Shown here: positions 43,956 through 52,913 of the stretch, piece by piece
Numbering within the stretch: position 1 is the stretch's first letter
Layout: the number at the start of each line of letters is the position of its first letter
Assembly: GCA_011389575.1 (NCBI GenBank)
Contig: JAABUB010000009.1
Location: 1-59,078 of the forward strand
Direction: 5' to 3'
DNA: 59,078 nucleotides
Source: Desulfotignum sp.
Lineage (GTDB): Bacteria > Desulfobacterota > Desulfobacteria > Desulfobacterales > Desulfobacteraceae
Position numbers and translations under genes: made by a program
Notes under the pieces: model-generated
What the model saw: the letters and a program-made list of their open reading frames with translations, nothing else
Told to the model about the DNA's origin: nothing
Databases searched by the model: none

Positions 43956-45308
43956 ATGTCCTTTCAGAAAATTGAACACATAACCGCAGGACAGCTCAAA
44001 GCAGATAAAAATTCATCGGATATGTACCAGGCCTATCTGGGCACCTGCCTGGGTGTGGCTCTTTATGACAGAAAAACCCATACCGGCGGCATGATCCACA
44101 TCCTGCTGCCGGAACCGCCCATGACCGGTTTTCCGGAATATCCGGAAAAATATGCTGCCACAGGGCTTCCGATGCTGATACAGGAACTCATACGCCTGGG
44201 CAGTTCCCCCCAAGATATTACAGCCACCATTGCCGGCGGGGCCCTTGTGGGGCCTGTGAGTTCCCAGGACATGGGCCTGGATATCGGCGGAAGAACAACG
44301 GAACTGGCCACCACCATTCTCGGGGACGCCGGCATTGAGATCCGGACATCGGAAACCGGCGGTTTTTTTTCCTGTACCCTGGAACTGGACATGGCCACCG
44401 GAGACACCGTCATCAGCCCGCCCTGGGAAGAAAGACAGGTCCCTGTGGGGCAGGTTGTCCGGCCGGGAATGGAAGACATTGCTCACACCATTGAAAACCT
44501 TCAGCCTATCCCCCAGACCGCCCTTAAAATTTTACGCATGTTCCAGGACAGACGAGCGGACATCATGGACGTTGCCCGGGAATTGTCCAAAGACCAGGTT
44601 CTGGGCGCCCAGACACTGAAACTGTGCAATTCCGCATTGTTCGCCGGCACAGCCCGCATCGACACCCTCAGGGATGCGGTACTGCTTCTGGGCGAAGACA
44701 TGCTTCTCAAGTCCATTATCACGGCAGCTGTAAATAAATACTATAACCAGATCGGTACCAGCGGGTATTCTCTGTGCAAGGGGGGGCTGTTTTTCCATGC
44801 AGTCGGGGTGGCTGCCACCGCAGAAAAACTGGCGGATAAAACCGGGATTATATCGGGAAAACAGGCCTATACCGCAGGACTTCTGCATGATATCGGCAAG
44901 GTGGTGCTGGACCAGTATGTGTCAGAAGCCATACCGCTTTTTTTCAGGGATCTGTCCCAGGAAAAGAAAAATTTTCTTCAGTCTGAAAAAAATCTGCTCG
45001 GGATCACCCACTGCCATACCGGAGCCCTGCTGGCCAGGCAGTGGAAATTTTCCACTGCCCTGTCCCAGGTCATCGCTTATCACCATGAACCGGAAAAAGC
45101 CAAGGACCATACAGACCTGGTCTGCATAGTCTATCTGGCAGACCTTCTCATGGAGCGGTTCAATACCGGCCTGGATTTGGAAAAAATGCAGACCCGCAGT
45201 GTGAATGCTGTTATGAAACGTCTGGGACTGAAGCCTTCCGACATCCTGGAACTGGTGGACACCATCCCCATGCATACCATAAAAAATCAGGAAATTTTAA
45301 CCAGGTAG
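43956..45308 (+). CDS. CheD-HDOD fusion protein
   Basis: A 450-residue protein. Residues about 1-160 are a CheD chemoreceptor deamidase domain: LGTCLGVALYD with C31 and GGMIHILLP with H48, the 17-residue spacing seen in Thermotoga CheD. Residues about 185-440 are an HDOD signalling domain (LQPIPQTALKILRMF, LKLCNSALFAG, LLHDIGKVVLDQY). CheD normally deamidates chemoreceptors and regulates CheC; HDOD proteins are signalling outputs. The fusion suggests coupling of receptor modification to a downstream signal. selA follows 4 bp downstream. Confidence 0.87.
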   Translation: MSFQKIEHITAGQLKADKNSSDMYQAYLGTCLGVALYDRKTHTGGMIHILLPEPPMTGFPEYPEKYAATGLPMLIQELIRLGSSPQDITATIAGGALVGPVSSQDMGLDIGGRTTELATTILGDAGIEIRTSETGGFFSCTLELDMATGDTVISPPWEERQVPVGQVVRPGMEDIAHTIENLQPIPQTALKILRMFQDRRADIMDVARELSKDQVLGAQTLKLCNSALFAGTARIDTLRDAVLLLGEDMLLKSIITAAVNKYYNQIGTSGYSLCKGGLFFHAVGVAATAEKLADKTGIISGKQAYTAGLLHDIGKVVLDQYVSEAIPLFFRDLSQEKKNFLQSEKNLLGITHCHTGALLARQWKFSTALSQVIAYHHEPEKAKDHTDLVCIVYLADLLMERFNTGLDLEKMQTRSVNAVMKRLGLKPSDILELVDTIPMHTIKNQEILTR

Positions 45309-45312
45309 GGCC

Positions 45313-46719
45313 ATGACCACAAAAGACAAGCACCAGCTGCTCAGATCACTTCCCGGTGTTGACCATGTTCTGGAAAAAACCCGGCATGATGACAGGTTTA
45401 CAGCTGTTCCCAGGTCGGTTGTAAAGACATCCGTACAGACGGTGCTGGACCGGCTCCGCCAGGATATTCTTTCAGACAGACAACACACTGCCGAACAGAC
45501 AGCCATTTTATCGGAAACAGCAGCTCTGTGCCGGCAGAAGCTTGCTCCCAGACTGGTTTCCCTGGTGAACGCCACCGGGGTGGTGCTCCATACCAATCTG
45601 GGGCGTGCCCTGCTGTGCGATGATGCCCTTGAAAATATCCAGGCCATTGCTGCTGCCTATTCCAATCTGGAACTGGATGTTGCCACGGGAAAACGGGGGC
45701 TGCGCTACAGCGCTGTGGAGGAACTGATATGTGAACTCACCGGTGCCCAGGCAGCCATTGCAGTAAACAACAATGCCGGTGCAGTGCTGCTGGCCCTGAA
45801 CACCCTGGCCAAAGATACCGAGGTGGTGGTATCCCGGGGAGAACTGGTGGAAATCGGCGGTTCCTTCCGGGTGCCGGATGTGATGGCCAAAAGCGGATGC
45901 CGCCTCAAGGAGGTGGGCACCACCAACCGGACCCACCTGAAAGACTACGGCAATGCGGTCAGCGCATGCACCGGACTCTTCCTCAAGGTGCATGCCTCCA
46001 ACTACAACATCGAAGGATTCACTGCCAGTGTGGACCTGGAAGCACTGGTTGCTTTAGGGAAAACCCATAATATCCCGGTGATGGAAGATCTGGGATCCGG
46101 CACTCTGGTGAATTTTTCCACCTATGGCCTGCCCATGGAGCCCCTGGTGTCAGATTCGGTTGCCTCTGGTGCCGATGTGGTGACCTTCAGCGGGGACAAA
46201 CTGCTGGGAGGCCCCCAGGCAGGTATTATTGTGGGGAAAAAACAGGCCATCGACCGGATCAAGGCCAATCCGCTGACCCGGGCTTTGCGCATTGACAAGC
46301 TTACCCTGGCAGCCCTGGAATCCACCTTGAAACTGTACCGGGATGAAAAACAGGCTGTCAAAAAAATTCCCACCTTGCGGATGCTGACCATGTCCTTTGA
46401 AGAGACCTGTCACCGGGCAGCCTTTTTAGAGCAATCCATCCAGGATGCCTGCGGGACCCTTGGCGGCATTGCACTTGCAGACCTGGAATCCCGGCCCGGG
46501 GGCGGCTCTTTTCCGGCCCTGCGCCTGCCCACCAGATGCGTTACCCTGAAACCGGACAATATGTCCGTGGCTGCCCTGGAGCGCCGCATGCGCCTGTCCT
46601 GGCCCGCCATCATTGCCAGAATCGAAAATGACAGGTATGTGATGGATCCCAGAACCATTCAACCGGGACAGGAAACCATTATTTCATCAACCCTTAAAAC
46701 TGTATTGGCTGCAGAATGA
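45313..46719 (+). CDS. selA: L-seryl-tRNA(Sec) selenium transferase
   Basis: A 468-residue PLP enzyme with NATGVVLHTNLGRALL, NNNAGAVLLALNTLA and the PLP lysine in FSGDKLLGGPQAGII. It converts seryl-tRNA(Sec) to selenocysteinyl-tRNA(Sec). It supports the Sec reading of fdhA in this window. The stop overlaps the start of the TPR gene. selB, selD and selC are not in the window. Confidence 0.95.
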   Translation: MTTKDKHQLLRSLPGVDHVLEKTRHDDRFTAVPRSVVKTSVQTVLDRLRQDILSDRQHTAEQTAILSETAALCRQKLAPRLVSLVNATGVVLHTNLGRALLCDDALENIQAIAAAYSNLELDVATGKRGLRYSAVEELICELTGAQAAIAVNNNAGAVLLALNTLAKDTEVVVSRGELVEIGGSFRVPDVMAKSGCRLKEVGTTNRTHLKDYGNAVSACTGLFLKVHASNYNIEGFTASVDLEALVALGKTHNIPVMEDLGSGTLVNFSTYGLPMEPLVSDSVASGADVVTFSGDKLLGGPQAGIIVGKKQAIDRIKANPLTRALRIDKLTLAALESTLKLYRDEKQAVKKIPTLRMLTMSFEETCHRAAFLEQSIQDACGTLGGIALADLESRPGGGSFPALRLPTRCVTLKPDNMSVAALERRMRLSWPAIIARIENDRYVMDPRTIQPGQETIISSTLKTVLAAE

Positions 46720-47939
46720 CACCCAGATTTGCATCAAAGGAATTTACTTTTTTAAAGCCTGATTCAGATGACCACCCCATCCAGGAACCTGACACCTTTT
46801 TTTCAGACCTGGTGCACAAAAAAACCGTCTCCTTTACCGCATTTGAAGAGCGTCTCGCATCAGCCCGGATACCAAAAACCGGCTTTGTCTGTGCTGCCAT
46901 CCAGGTGGATTGCTCCGCATCTGAACAAACCCTGGAAAAGGGCAGAGATATTTTTGAAGCCTGCTTTCATTCCGTGCTGGACAAAAAAAGAGGTATCTGG
47001 GAAAGCCTGGGTTCCACTGCATTTGTCCTGGTTTTCTGGGACTATGACAACCAAAAAAAAGCCATGGACCTGCTGGAGTCCCTTAAAAACAAGATTTCCC
47101 AGGCCCTTGCAGCAGAACTGACAGTGGGCGTGGCATGGTTTCCGTTTCATGATTTTTCCTGCTCCCGGGTGTTTGCCAATGCACTCAAAGCCATTGACCA
47201 TGCCGCATTTTTCGGCCCCGGCCATATGAAGCATTTTGACGGCATCTCCCTGAATATCAGCGGAGACCGACTTTACCACCTGGGGCAGTATGATGCAGCC
47301 ATCCAGGAGTATGAACAAGGGCTTTTGCTGGAGCCTGGAAACATAAACCTCATGAACAGCCTGGGGGTATGTTTCGGTGTAACCGGAGAACTGGAAAAAG
47401 CCAAACTGTCTTTTACAGATGCCCTGGACATCAACCCCAGAGAAATCATGGTCATTTACAACCTGGGCCTGGTTCACCAGATCCTGGAGAACGCGGACAA
47501 GGCCGTTTTTTTTCTGCAGAAAGCCCACGGCATCGACAAAAATGTGTTTGAAGTGGAGCTGCTCTTAGGACATCTGCTGTTCAAGGCCGGAAAATATGAC
47601 CAGGCCCTGCCCCACCTGGAAACCGCATCCCGGTTGAATCCGGAATCCGGCCTGGCCTTCAGAACACTTGGAGAAATCTTTCTGGAACGTGAAGACCTGG
47701 ATAAGGCAGGTGCTGCCTTTAATTCAGCTGTCAAACTCAAACCCGCAGACGGCACTGCCCTGTCCGGATATGCCCTGGTCATGGCCCGGAGAAACCGAAA
47801 TCTGAAAATAGCTTTGACCTTTGCCCAAAAAAGTGTGGCACTGGAGCCGGAAAACACCATTTTCCAGGAACGCCTGGAACAGGTACGACAATTGACAAAA
47901 CCGTCCCAGAGCCATGACAGAACCAAAAAATTTGCATAA
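46716..47939 (+). CDS. TPR protein with degenerate GGDEF-like N-terminal domain
   Basis: A 407-residue protein. Residues about 45-175 show the secondary-structure pattern of a nucleotide cyclase/GGDEF domain (GSTAFVLVFWDYDNQKKA, TVGVAWFPF, ALKAIDHAAFFGPGHMKHFD) but lack the catalytic GGDEF residues. Residues about 180-395 are tetratricopeptide repeats (YHLGQYDAAIQEYEQGLLLEP and similar). It overlaps selA by 4 nt, where selB commonly sits. Likely a binding or scaffold protein; the function is unknown. Confidence 0.8.
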   Translation: MTPRFASKEFTFLKPDSDDHPIQEPDTFFSDLVHKKTVSFTAFEERLASARIPKTGFVCAAIQVDCSASEQTLEKGRDIFEACFHSVLDKKRGIWESLGSTAFVLVFWDYDNQKKAMDLLESLKNKISQALAAELTVGVAWFPFHDFSCSRVFANALKAIDHAAFFGPGHMKHFDGISLNISGDRLYHLGQYDAAIQEYEQGLLLEPGNINLMNSLGVCFGVTGELEKAKLSFTDALDINPREIMVIYNLGLVHQILENADKAVFFLQKAHGIDKNVFEVELLLGHLLFKAGKYDQALPHLETASRLNPESGLAFRTLGEIFLEREDLDKAGAAFNSAVKLKPADGTALSGYALVMARRNRNLKIALTFAQKSVALEPENTIFQERLEQVRQLTKPSQSHDRTKKFA

Positions 47940-48076
47940 GCCCCGAAAACATGTCGTACCTGTACCCGGTATTCGCTTTTGTCTGCCTGGAATTTATCTT
48001 TGGCCCTTCCCTTGAAAAACAGCCCAAAACCCCTTATATTGTGTTTTTTAAACGACCATTTTCCATGAGGTGTACC

Positions 48077-48319
48077 ATGCCGATTTATGAATATATGTGC
48101 AATGCCTGCAAAAAAGAATTTGAAACCCTTGTTCTGGGCAGGGACACACCAGTATGCCCCGGCTGTGACAGCAAGGACTTATCACGGCAGCTGTCCACAT
48201 GCGGATTTATTTCCAAATCCACAGGGCCTGGCGGCGAAAGCCAGGTCACCACATCTGCAGCATCTTCTGCCTGCGGCAGCTGTTCTGCCGGCAGCTGTTC
48301 CTCCTGCGGTGTGGGATAA
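48077..48319 (+). CDS. FmdB-family zinc ribbon protein
   Basis: An 80-residue protein starting MPIYEYMCNACKKEFE with paired CxxC motifs (CNAC, CPGC) and a Ser/Cys-rich tail. The GAGG ribosome-binding site marks ATG 48077; a longer frame to 47951 is unlikely. FmdB-like regulatory zinc ribbons are small proteins of unclear function. hemC follows 3 bp downstream. Confidence 0.85.
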   Translation: MPIYEYMCNACKKEFETLVLGRDTPVCPGCDSKDLSRQLSTCGFISKSTGPGGESQVTTSAASSACGSCSAGSCSSCGVG

Positions 48320-48322
48320 ATC

Positions 48323-49255
48323 ATGACAGAGGAGATACGCATCGGTACCCGGGGCAGCCAGCTGGCCCTGTGGCAGGCAGAACATGTAAAACAGCTTATC
48401 ATATCCGCCTTTCCGGAAAAACATGTGACCATTGTCGTCATCAAGACCACCGGAGACCGGATCACGGACCGGCCTTTGGCCATGGTGGGTGGTAAGGGGT
48501 TGTTTGTCAAGGAAATCGAAACCGCCCTGCGCAACAGGGAGATCCACCTGGCTGTCCACAGCATGAAAGACATGCCCGGGGACCTGCCCTCTGGACTGAC
48601 CATCGGGGCCGTGCCCTGCAGGGAAAACCCCTTTGATGTCCTGATTTCCAGACAGGGCCTGGTGCTGGAGGATTATCCTTCAAATGCAAGAATCGGCACA
48701 TCCAGCCTGCGGCGGGCCTCCCAGCTCAAACATCTGCGGCCGGACCTGGAAATGGTTTCCATACGGGGGAATCTGGATACAAGGATGCGCAAACTTGCGT
48801 CCGGAGAGTACGATGCCATTGTCCTGGCAGCCGCGGGCATGCTGCGCCTGGGCCAGGCAGACCGGATCACCCAGTACCTGGATGACACCTTCATGGTACC
48901 GGCTGTGGGACAGGGTGCCTTGTGCATCGAAACCCGGGAAGATGACCGGCAAATGGCCGGTATATTGAAAAACCTGGACCATTTTGAATCCCGTATCTGT
49001 GTACAGGGAGAACGTGCTTTTTTAAAACAGATTGAAGGCTCCTGCCATATCCCGGTGGCCTGTTTCGGAAGGATCCGGGCAGACCAGGTGCATCTCACAG
49101 CAGTGGTGGCATCCGAAGACGGGCAAAACCTGGTAAGAAAAGAGGTGGTTTCTCCCATGGCCATGGTGGAAGACCATGGCAGAAAACTGGCAGTGCATGT
49201 CCTTGAAAACGGCGGAAAACAGATATTGGAGACAATAAACACCCATGACAGATAA
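48323..49255 (+). CDS. hemC: Porphobilinogen deaminase (hydroxymethylbilane synthase)
   Basis: A 310-residue enzyme with IGTRGSQLALWQAEHV, the active-site HSMKDMP, GTSSLRRASQLK and the dipyrromethane Cys in EGSCHIPVACFG. It makes hydroxymethylbilane for tetrapyrroles. It overlaps cobA-hemD by 11 nt, suggesting coupled translation. Confidence 0.95.
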   Translation: MTEEIRIGTRGSQLALWQAEHVKQLIISAFPEKHVTIVVIKTTGDRITDRPLAMVGGKGLFVKEIETALRNREIHLAVHSMKDMPGDLPSGLTIGAVPCRENPFDVLISRQGLVLEDYPSNARIGTSSLRRASQLKHLRPDLEMVSIRGNLDTRMRKLASGEYDAIVLAAAGMLRLGQADRITQYLDDTFMVPAVGQGALCIETREDDRQMAGILKNLDHFESRICVQGERAFLKQIEGSCHIPVACFGRIRADQVHLTAVVASEDGQNLVRKEVVSPMAMVEDHGRKLAVHVLENGGKQILETINTHDR

Positions 49256-50783
49256 ACCAGGCAAGGTATATTTAATCGGGGCAGGCCCCGGGGATCCCGG
49301 TCTTATAACCCTTAAGGCCAAAACCTGCATAGAGCAGGCAGACGTGGTGGTGTATGATTACCTGGCCGCCCCGTCTCTTCTGGAATTTGCAAGAAAGGAT
49401 GCCCAGCTTGTTTATGTGGGCAAAAAAGGCGGCGACCACACCCTGACCCAGGACAAAATCAACCAGCTTCTGGTGGACAAGGCTGCCCGGGGACTGCAGG
49501 TGGCCCGACTCAAAGGAGGAGATCCCTTTGTGTTCGGCAGGGGCGCAGAAGAAGCACAGCAGCTTTTGTCCGCCGGAGTGGCCTATGAAGTGATCCCGGG
49601 GGTCACATCCGCCATTTCCGCACCGGCTTATGCAGGGATTCCCGTAACCCACCGGGACCATACCGCATTTGTTTCTTTTATCACCGGCCATGAAGACCCC
49701 ACCAAAAAAGACTCCCGCATGCAGTGGGACATATTTGCCAAATCCGACGCCACCCTGGTGTTTCTCATGGGGGTGAAGAACCTGGAAAACATCGTGACCA
49801 ACCTGGTATCCCACGGCAAACCGGCAGATACGCCCGTGGCCCTGGTTCGCTGGGGCACCACCGCTTTGCAGCAGACCGTCACCGGTACCCTGGACACCAT
49901 TGTGGAAAAAGTGCGCCAGGCACAATTGAAATCACCGGCCGTGATTGTAGTGGGCAGCGTGGTCTCATTGCGCAAAGAACTGGCCTGGTTTGACAAAAAG
50001 CCGTTGTTCGGCAAAAAAATTGTCATCACCCGGGCCCGGGCCCAGGCCTCGGGCCTCAAGGCACAGCTTACCCTTCTGGGAGCCCATTGCATTGAAATCC
50101 CCACCATAAGGATCCAGCCGCCCCTGGACAACACGCAGGTTATAGATGCCATCACCCGCATCCGGGACTATGACTGGCTGGTTTTCACCTCTGTCAACGG
50201 TGTAAAATTTTTCTTTGACACCCTGTTTGACACGGGAAAGGATGTCAGGGTCCTGGGACACCTGAAATTTGCCTGCATCGGACCGGTCACAAAACAACGG
50301 CTGGGTGATTTCGGGATTATCAGCGATATTTTGCCGGAAACCTTCCGGGCGGAATCGGTTGTAAACGCCTTTTCACACACCGATATCCAGGGGAAAAAGG
50401 TGCTTTTGCCCCGGGCAAAAAAAGCCAGGACCATCCTGCCTGAAGAACTGACAAAAATGGGGGCAAAGGTGGATGAAGTAACCGCTTATGAAACCGTTCT
50501 GGACAGTGACAACAAAAACACCCTCACCTCCCTGCTGGAAGAAAAACAGATCGATGCAGTCACATTTACCAGTTCCTCCACTGTGTCCAATTTCATGTCC
50601 CTGCTGGATCCGGATCAGGCACCGCGATTATTGAAAGATGTGACCATTGCCAGTATCGGCCCCATCACATCTGATACAGCCAGGTCTTTGGGGCTGGAAC
50701 CGGCCATTGAAGCAGATCCCTATACCATTGCCGGCCTGGTGGACAGCCTTGTGACCCATTTTTCTTCGGCAGGCCGGTCATGA
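49245..50783 (+). CDS. cobA-hemD: Uroporphyrinogen-III C-methyltransferase / uroporphyrinogen-III synthase fusion
   Basis: A 512-residue fusion. Residues about 1-245 are a SUMT methyltransferase (LIGAGPGDPGLITLKA, VARLKGGDPFVFGRG, GVTSAISAPAYAGIP). Residues about 255-510 are HemD (FTSVNGVKFF, LPRAKKART, FTSSSTVSNF). It closes hydroxymethylbilane to uroporphyrinogen III and methylates it to precorrin-2, feeding siroheme, cobalamin and alternative heme routes used by sulfate reducers. It overlaps moaA by 4 nt. Confidence 0.94.
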   Translation: MTDKPGKVYLIGAGPGDPGLITLKAKTCIEQADVVVYDYLAAPSLLEFARKDAQLVYVGKKGGDHTLTQDKINQLLVDKAARGLQVARLKGGDPFVFGRGAEEAQQLLSAGVAYEVIPGVTSAISAPAYAGIPVTHRDHTAFVSFITGHEDPTKKDSRMQWDIFAKSDATLVFLMGVKNLENIVTNLVSHGKPADTPVALVRWGTTALQQTVTGTLDTIVEKVRQAQLKSPAVIVVGSVVSLRKELAWFDKKPLFGKKIVITRARAQASGLKAQLTLLGAHCIEIPTIRIQPPLDNTQVIDAITRIRDYDWLVFTSVNGVKFFFDTLFDTGKDVRVLGHLKFACIGPVTKQRLGDFGIISDILPETFRAESVVNAFSHTDIQGKKVLLPRAKKARTILPEELTKMGAKVDEVTAYETVLDSDNKNTLTSLLEEKQIDAVTFTSSSTVSNFMSLLDPDQAPRLLKDVTIASIGPITSDTARSLGLEPAIEADPYTIAGLVDSLVTHFSSAGRS

Positions 50784-51763
50784 TAGCAGGAACCCGTTCC
50801 ATCAACTATTTGCGGATTTCCGTGACAGACCGATGCAATTTCCGATGCCGGTATTGTATGCCGGCATCCCCTTTTGCTGTCATCCCCCACCAGGAAATCG
50901 CCAGGTATGAAGAAATTTTAAAAATCACCCGCCTGGCATGTGAAATGGGCATCACCAAGGTACGGGTTACCGGCGGGGAACCGTTTGTCAGAAAAGACAT
51001 TTTTTCTTTTCTGGAACAGCTGTGCCGCATGGATGCACTCTCCGATATTTCCATCACCACCAATGGGGCCCTGTTGAGCCGTGACAAGATGCAAAAACTT
51101 CTGGACATGGGCATCAAACGCCTCAATTTCAGCCTGGATACCCTGAATCCTGAAAAATTTGCCTTCATTACAGGCAGGGACCGGTTTGACCGGGTTTGGG
51201 ATGCCATCATGGCTGCCCATGACCTGGGCATGACACCCGTAAAAATCAACACCGTGGTGCTCAGAGGCATCAACGACAATGAAATTATTTCTATTGCAGA
51301 ACTCACCCGCAGCTATCCTTTCCATATCCGGTTCATCGAATACATGCCCATGGGAGACTCACCCATGGAAAAACAGCAACAGGTTTTGACAAACGAAATA
51401 ATACAGATCCTGGAATCCGGTCTGGGCACTCTCTCGCCTCTGGCCCATAAAGCCAATGATGGTCCGGCCAAAAAATTTCAATTCAAGGGGGCGCCAGGTG
51501 TGGTAGGTTTTATTACGCCTATTTCTTCCCATTTCTGCAGTGAGTGCAACCGCCTGCGTCTAACCTCCCGGGGGTTTTTGCGGCCCTGCCTGCTCAATAA
51601 CTATGAAAAAGATATTTTAACCCCGCTTAGAAACGGAGCAACTGATGCCCAGCTCAAAGATATCATCCATGGGGCTCTTCAGCACAAACCATTGTTTCAT
51701 ACCCTGGGAGAAACCAGGCCCAGGGATATCCCCATCAGCCATATGACATCCATTGGCGGATAG
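50780..51763 (+). CDS. moaA: GTP 3',8-cyclase (molybdenum cofactor biosynthesis protein A)
   Basis: A 327-residue radical SAM enzyme. The N-terminal CNFRCRYC binds the SAM [4Fe-4S] cluster, and the C-terminal second cluster is in FCSECNRLRLTSRGFLRPC. It ends with the conserved Gly-Gly (SIGG). It makes the first molybdopterin intermediate, needed by the formate dehydrogenase. It starts inside the end of cobA-hemD. Confidence 0.94.
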   Translation: MIAGTRSINYLRISVTDRCNFRCRYCMPASPFAVIPHQEIARYEEILKITRLACEMGITKVRVTGGEPFVRKDIFSFLEQLCRMDALSDISITTNGALLSRDKMQKLLDMGIKRLNFSLDTLNPEKFAFITGRDRFDRVWDAIMAAHDLGMTPVKINTVVLRGINDNEIISIAELTRSYPFHIRFIEYMPMGDSPMEKQQQVLTNEIIQILESGLGTLSPLAHKANDGPAKKFQFKGAPGVVGFITPISSHFCSECNRLRLTSRGFLRPCLLNNYEKDILTPLRNGATDAQLKDIIHGALQHKPLFHTLGETRPRDIPISHMTSIGG

Positions 51764-51800
51764 TTTTTTTTTTGGCACAGGCAAACTTTGGAGACCCATA

Positions 51801-52841
51801 ATGGAAATCCCCCCCTCACTGGTGAAGCGGTTGAAACAAAACGAGGAAATTGCTGAAAAATTCAATGAGATTGAAATCAGTATTTTAAATATTCTCAATT
51901 TTCAGGATTTTTTAGAAAAACTGCTTTTTGAGATAGGGGATAAATTCTCTCTTCCCTATATATGGATCTGCATCATCACGGAAACCCCCATTGCAGCCCA
52001 GCTTAAAAAACTGGACAATTCAACATTGCTCAAAACCGCCACTGCCTTTGTGTCCAGACAGCAGTTTGTGGCAGTGACAAAGAACTGTTTCACCCCCCTG
52101 CTGGCCAACACAGACCTTGACCGGTATACAGCCCTGGTTCCGAAATCGGTTGACTGGGATATCGGCTCCATTGCCATTGCCCCCATCACCCTGGACGGGG
52201 ATATCGTGGGCAGCATCAACCAGGCAGATCCGGACAAAAACCGGTTTGCCCCGGATATTGACGCTTCTTTGCTGGAACGGCTGGCTGTAAAGGTGTCTTT
52301 GTGCCTTTCCAATGTCACCGCCCATGAAAGGCTGCGGTATATGGCGTATCACGATCCTTTAACCGGGCTTTTGAACCGCCGGGTCATGGAACGTATCCTG
52401 GAGCGGGAATTTGTGCGGGCCAGCCGGTATAAGATGCAGTTGACCCTGCTGTTTCTGGATCTGGATGACTTTAAAACCATCAATGACACCCAAGGCCATG
52501 ACATGGGAGATAAAGCCCTGTGCCATGTTGCCGGATGTCTGACCCGGCTCAAAAGAGATTCCGATGTGGTGGCCCGCTTTGCCGGAGATGAATTTGTGGT
52601 TATTCTGCCGTCCACCAGCCGGTCCCAGGCAGAACACTATATGGACCGGGTGAAGGATATGCTGGCTGCCACCCCTGTTTCAGGAAATAACAGCCATTTT
52701 TATCTGTCTTTGAGCCATGGTGTCTGCTGCATCCAGGACCCTGACATCGATTCCGCCAGAACCATGCTCACAACTGCGGATACATCATTATACCGGGCAA
52801 AAATGAAAAAAAATATGCGGAAGAGCGCTTTTTTAAAATAA
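51801..52841 (+). CDS. GAF-like domain diguanylate cyclase
   Basis: A 346-residue protein. An N-terminal helical region and a GAF-like sensor (about residues 60-170) precede the GGDEF domain (about 180-345), with LFLDLDDFKTINDTQGHDMG and the active loop RFAGDEFVVIL. The first glycine is Ala (AGDEF), a variant that often remains active. An inhibitory RxxD site (RDSD) lies five residues before it. GGAG precedes ATG 51801; the longer frame to 51753 overlaps moaA. It should make cyclic di-GMP. Confidence 0.88.
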   Translation: MEIPPSLVKRLKQNEEIAEKFNEIEISILNILNFQDFLEKLLFEIGDKFSLPYIWICIITETPIAAQLKKLDNSTLLKTATAFVSRQQFVAVTKNCFTPLLANTDLDRYTALVPKSVDWDIGSIAIAPITLDGDIVGSINQADPDKNRFAPDIDASLLERLAVKVSLCLSNVTAHERLRYMAYHDPLTGLLNRRVMERILEREFVRASRYKMQLTLLFLDLDDFKTINDTQGHDMGDKALCHVAGCLTRLKRDSDVVARFAGDEFVVILPSTSRSQAEHYMDRVKDMLAATPVSGNNSHFYLSLSHGVCCIQDPDIDSARTMLTTADTSLYRAKMKKNMRKSAFLK

Positions 52842-52913
52842 CACAAATGTGTGTATCGTAAGATCCTTATTTTGTAAACGCTTTTGTCTTAAAAGATATT
52901 ACAGCCTGAAAAG

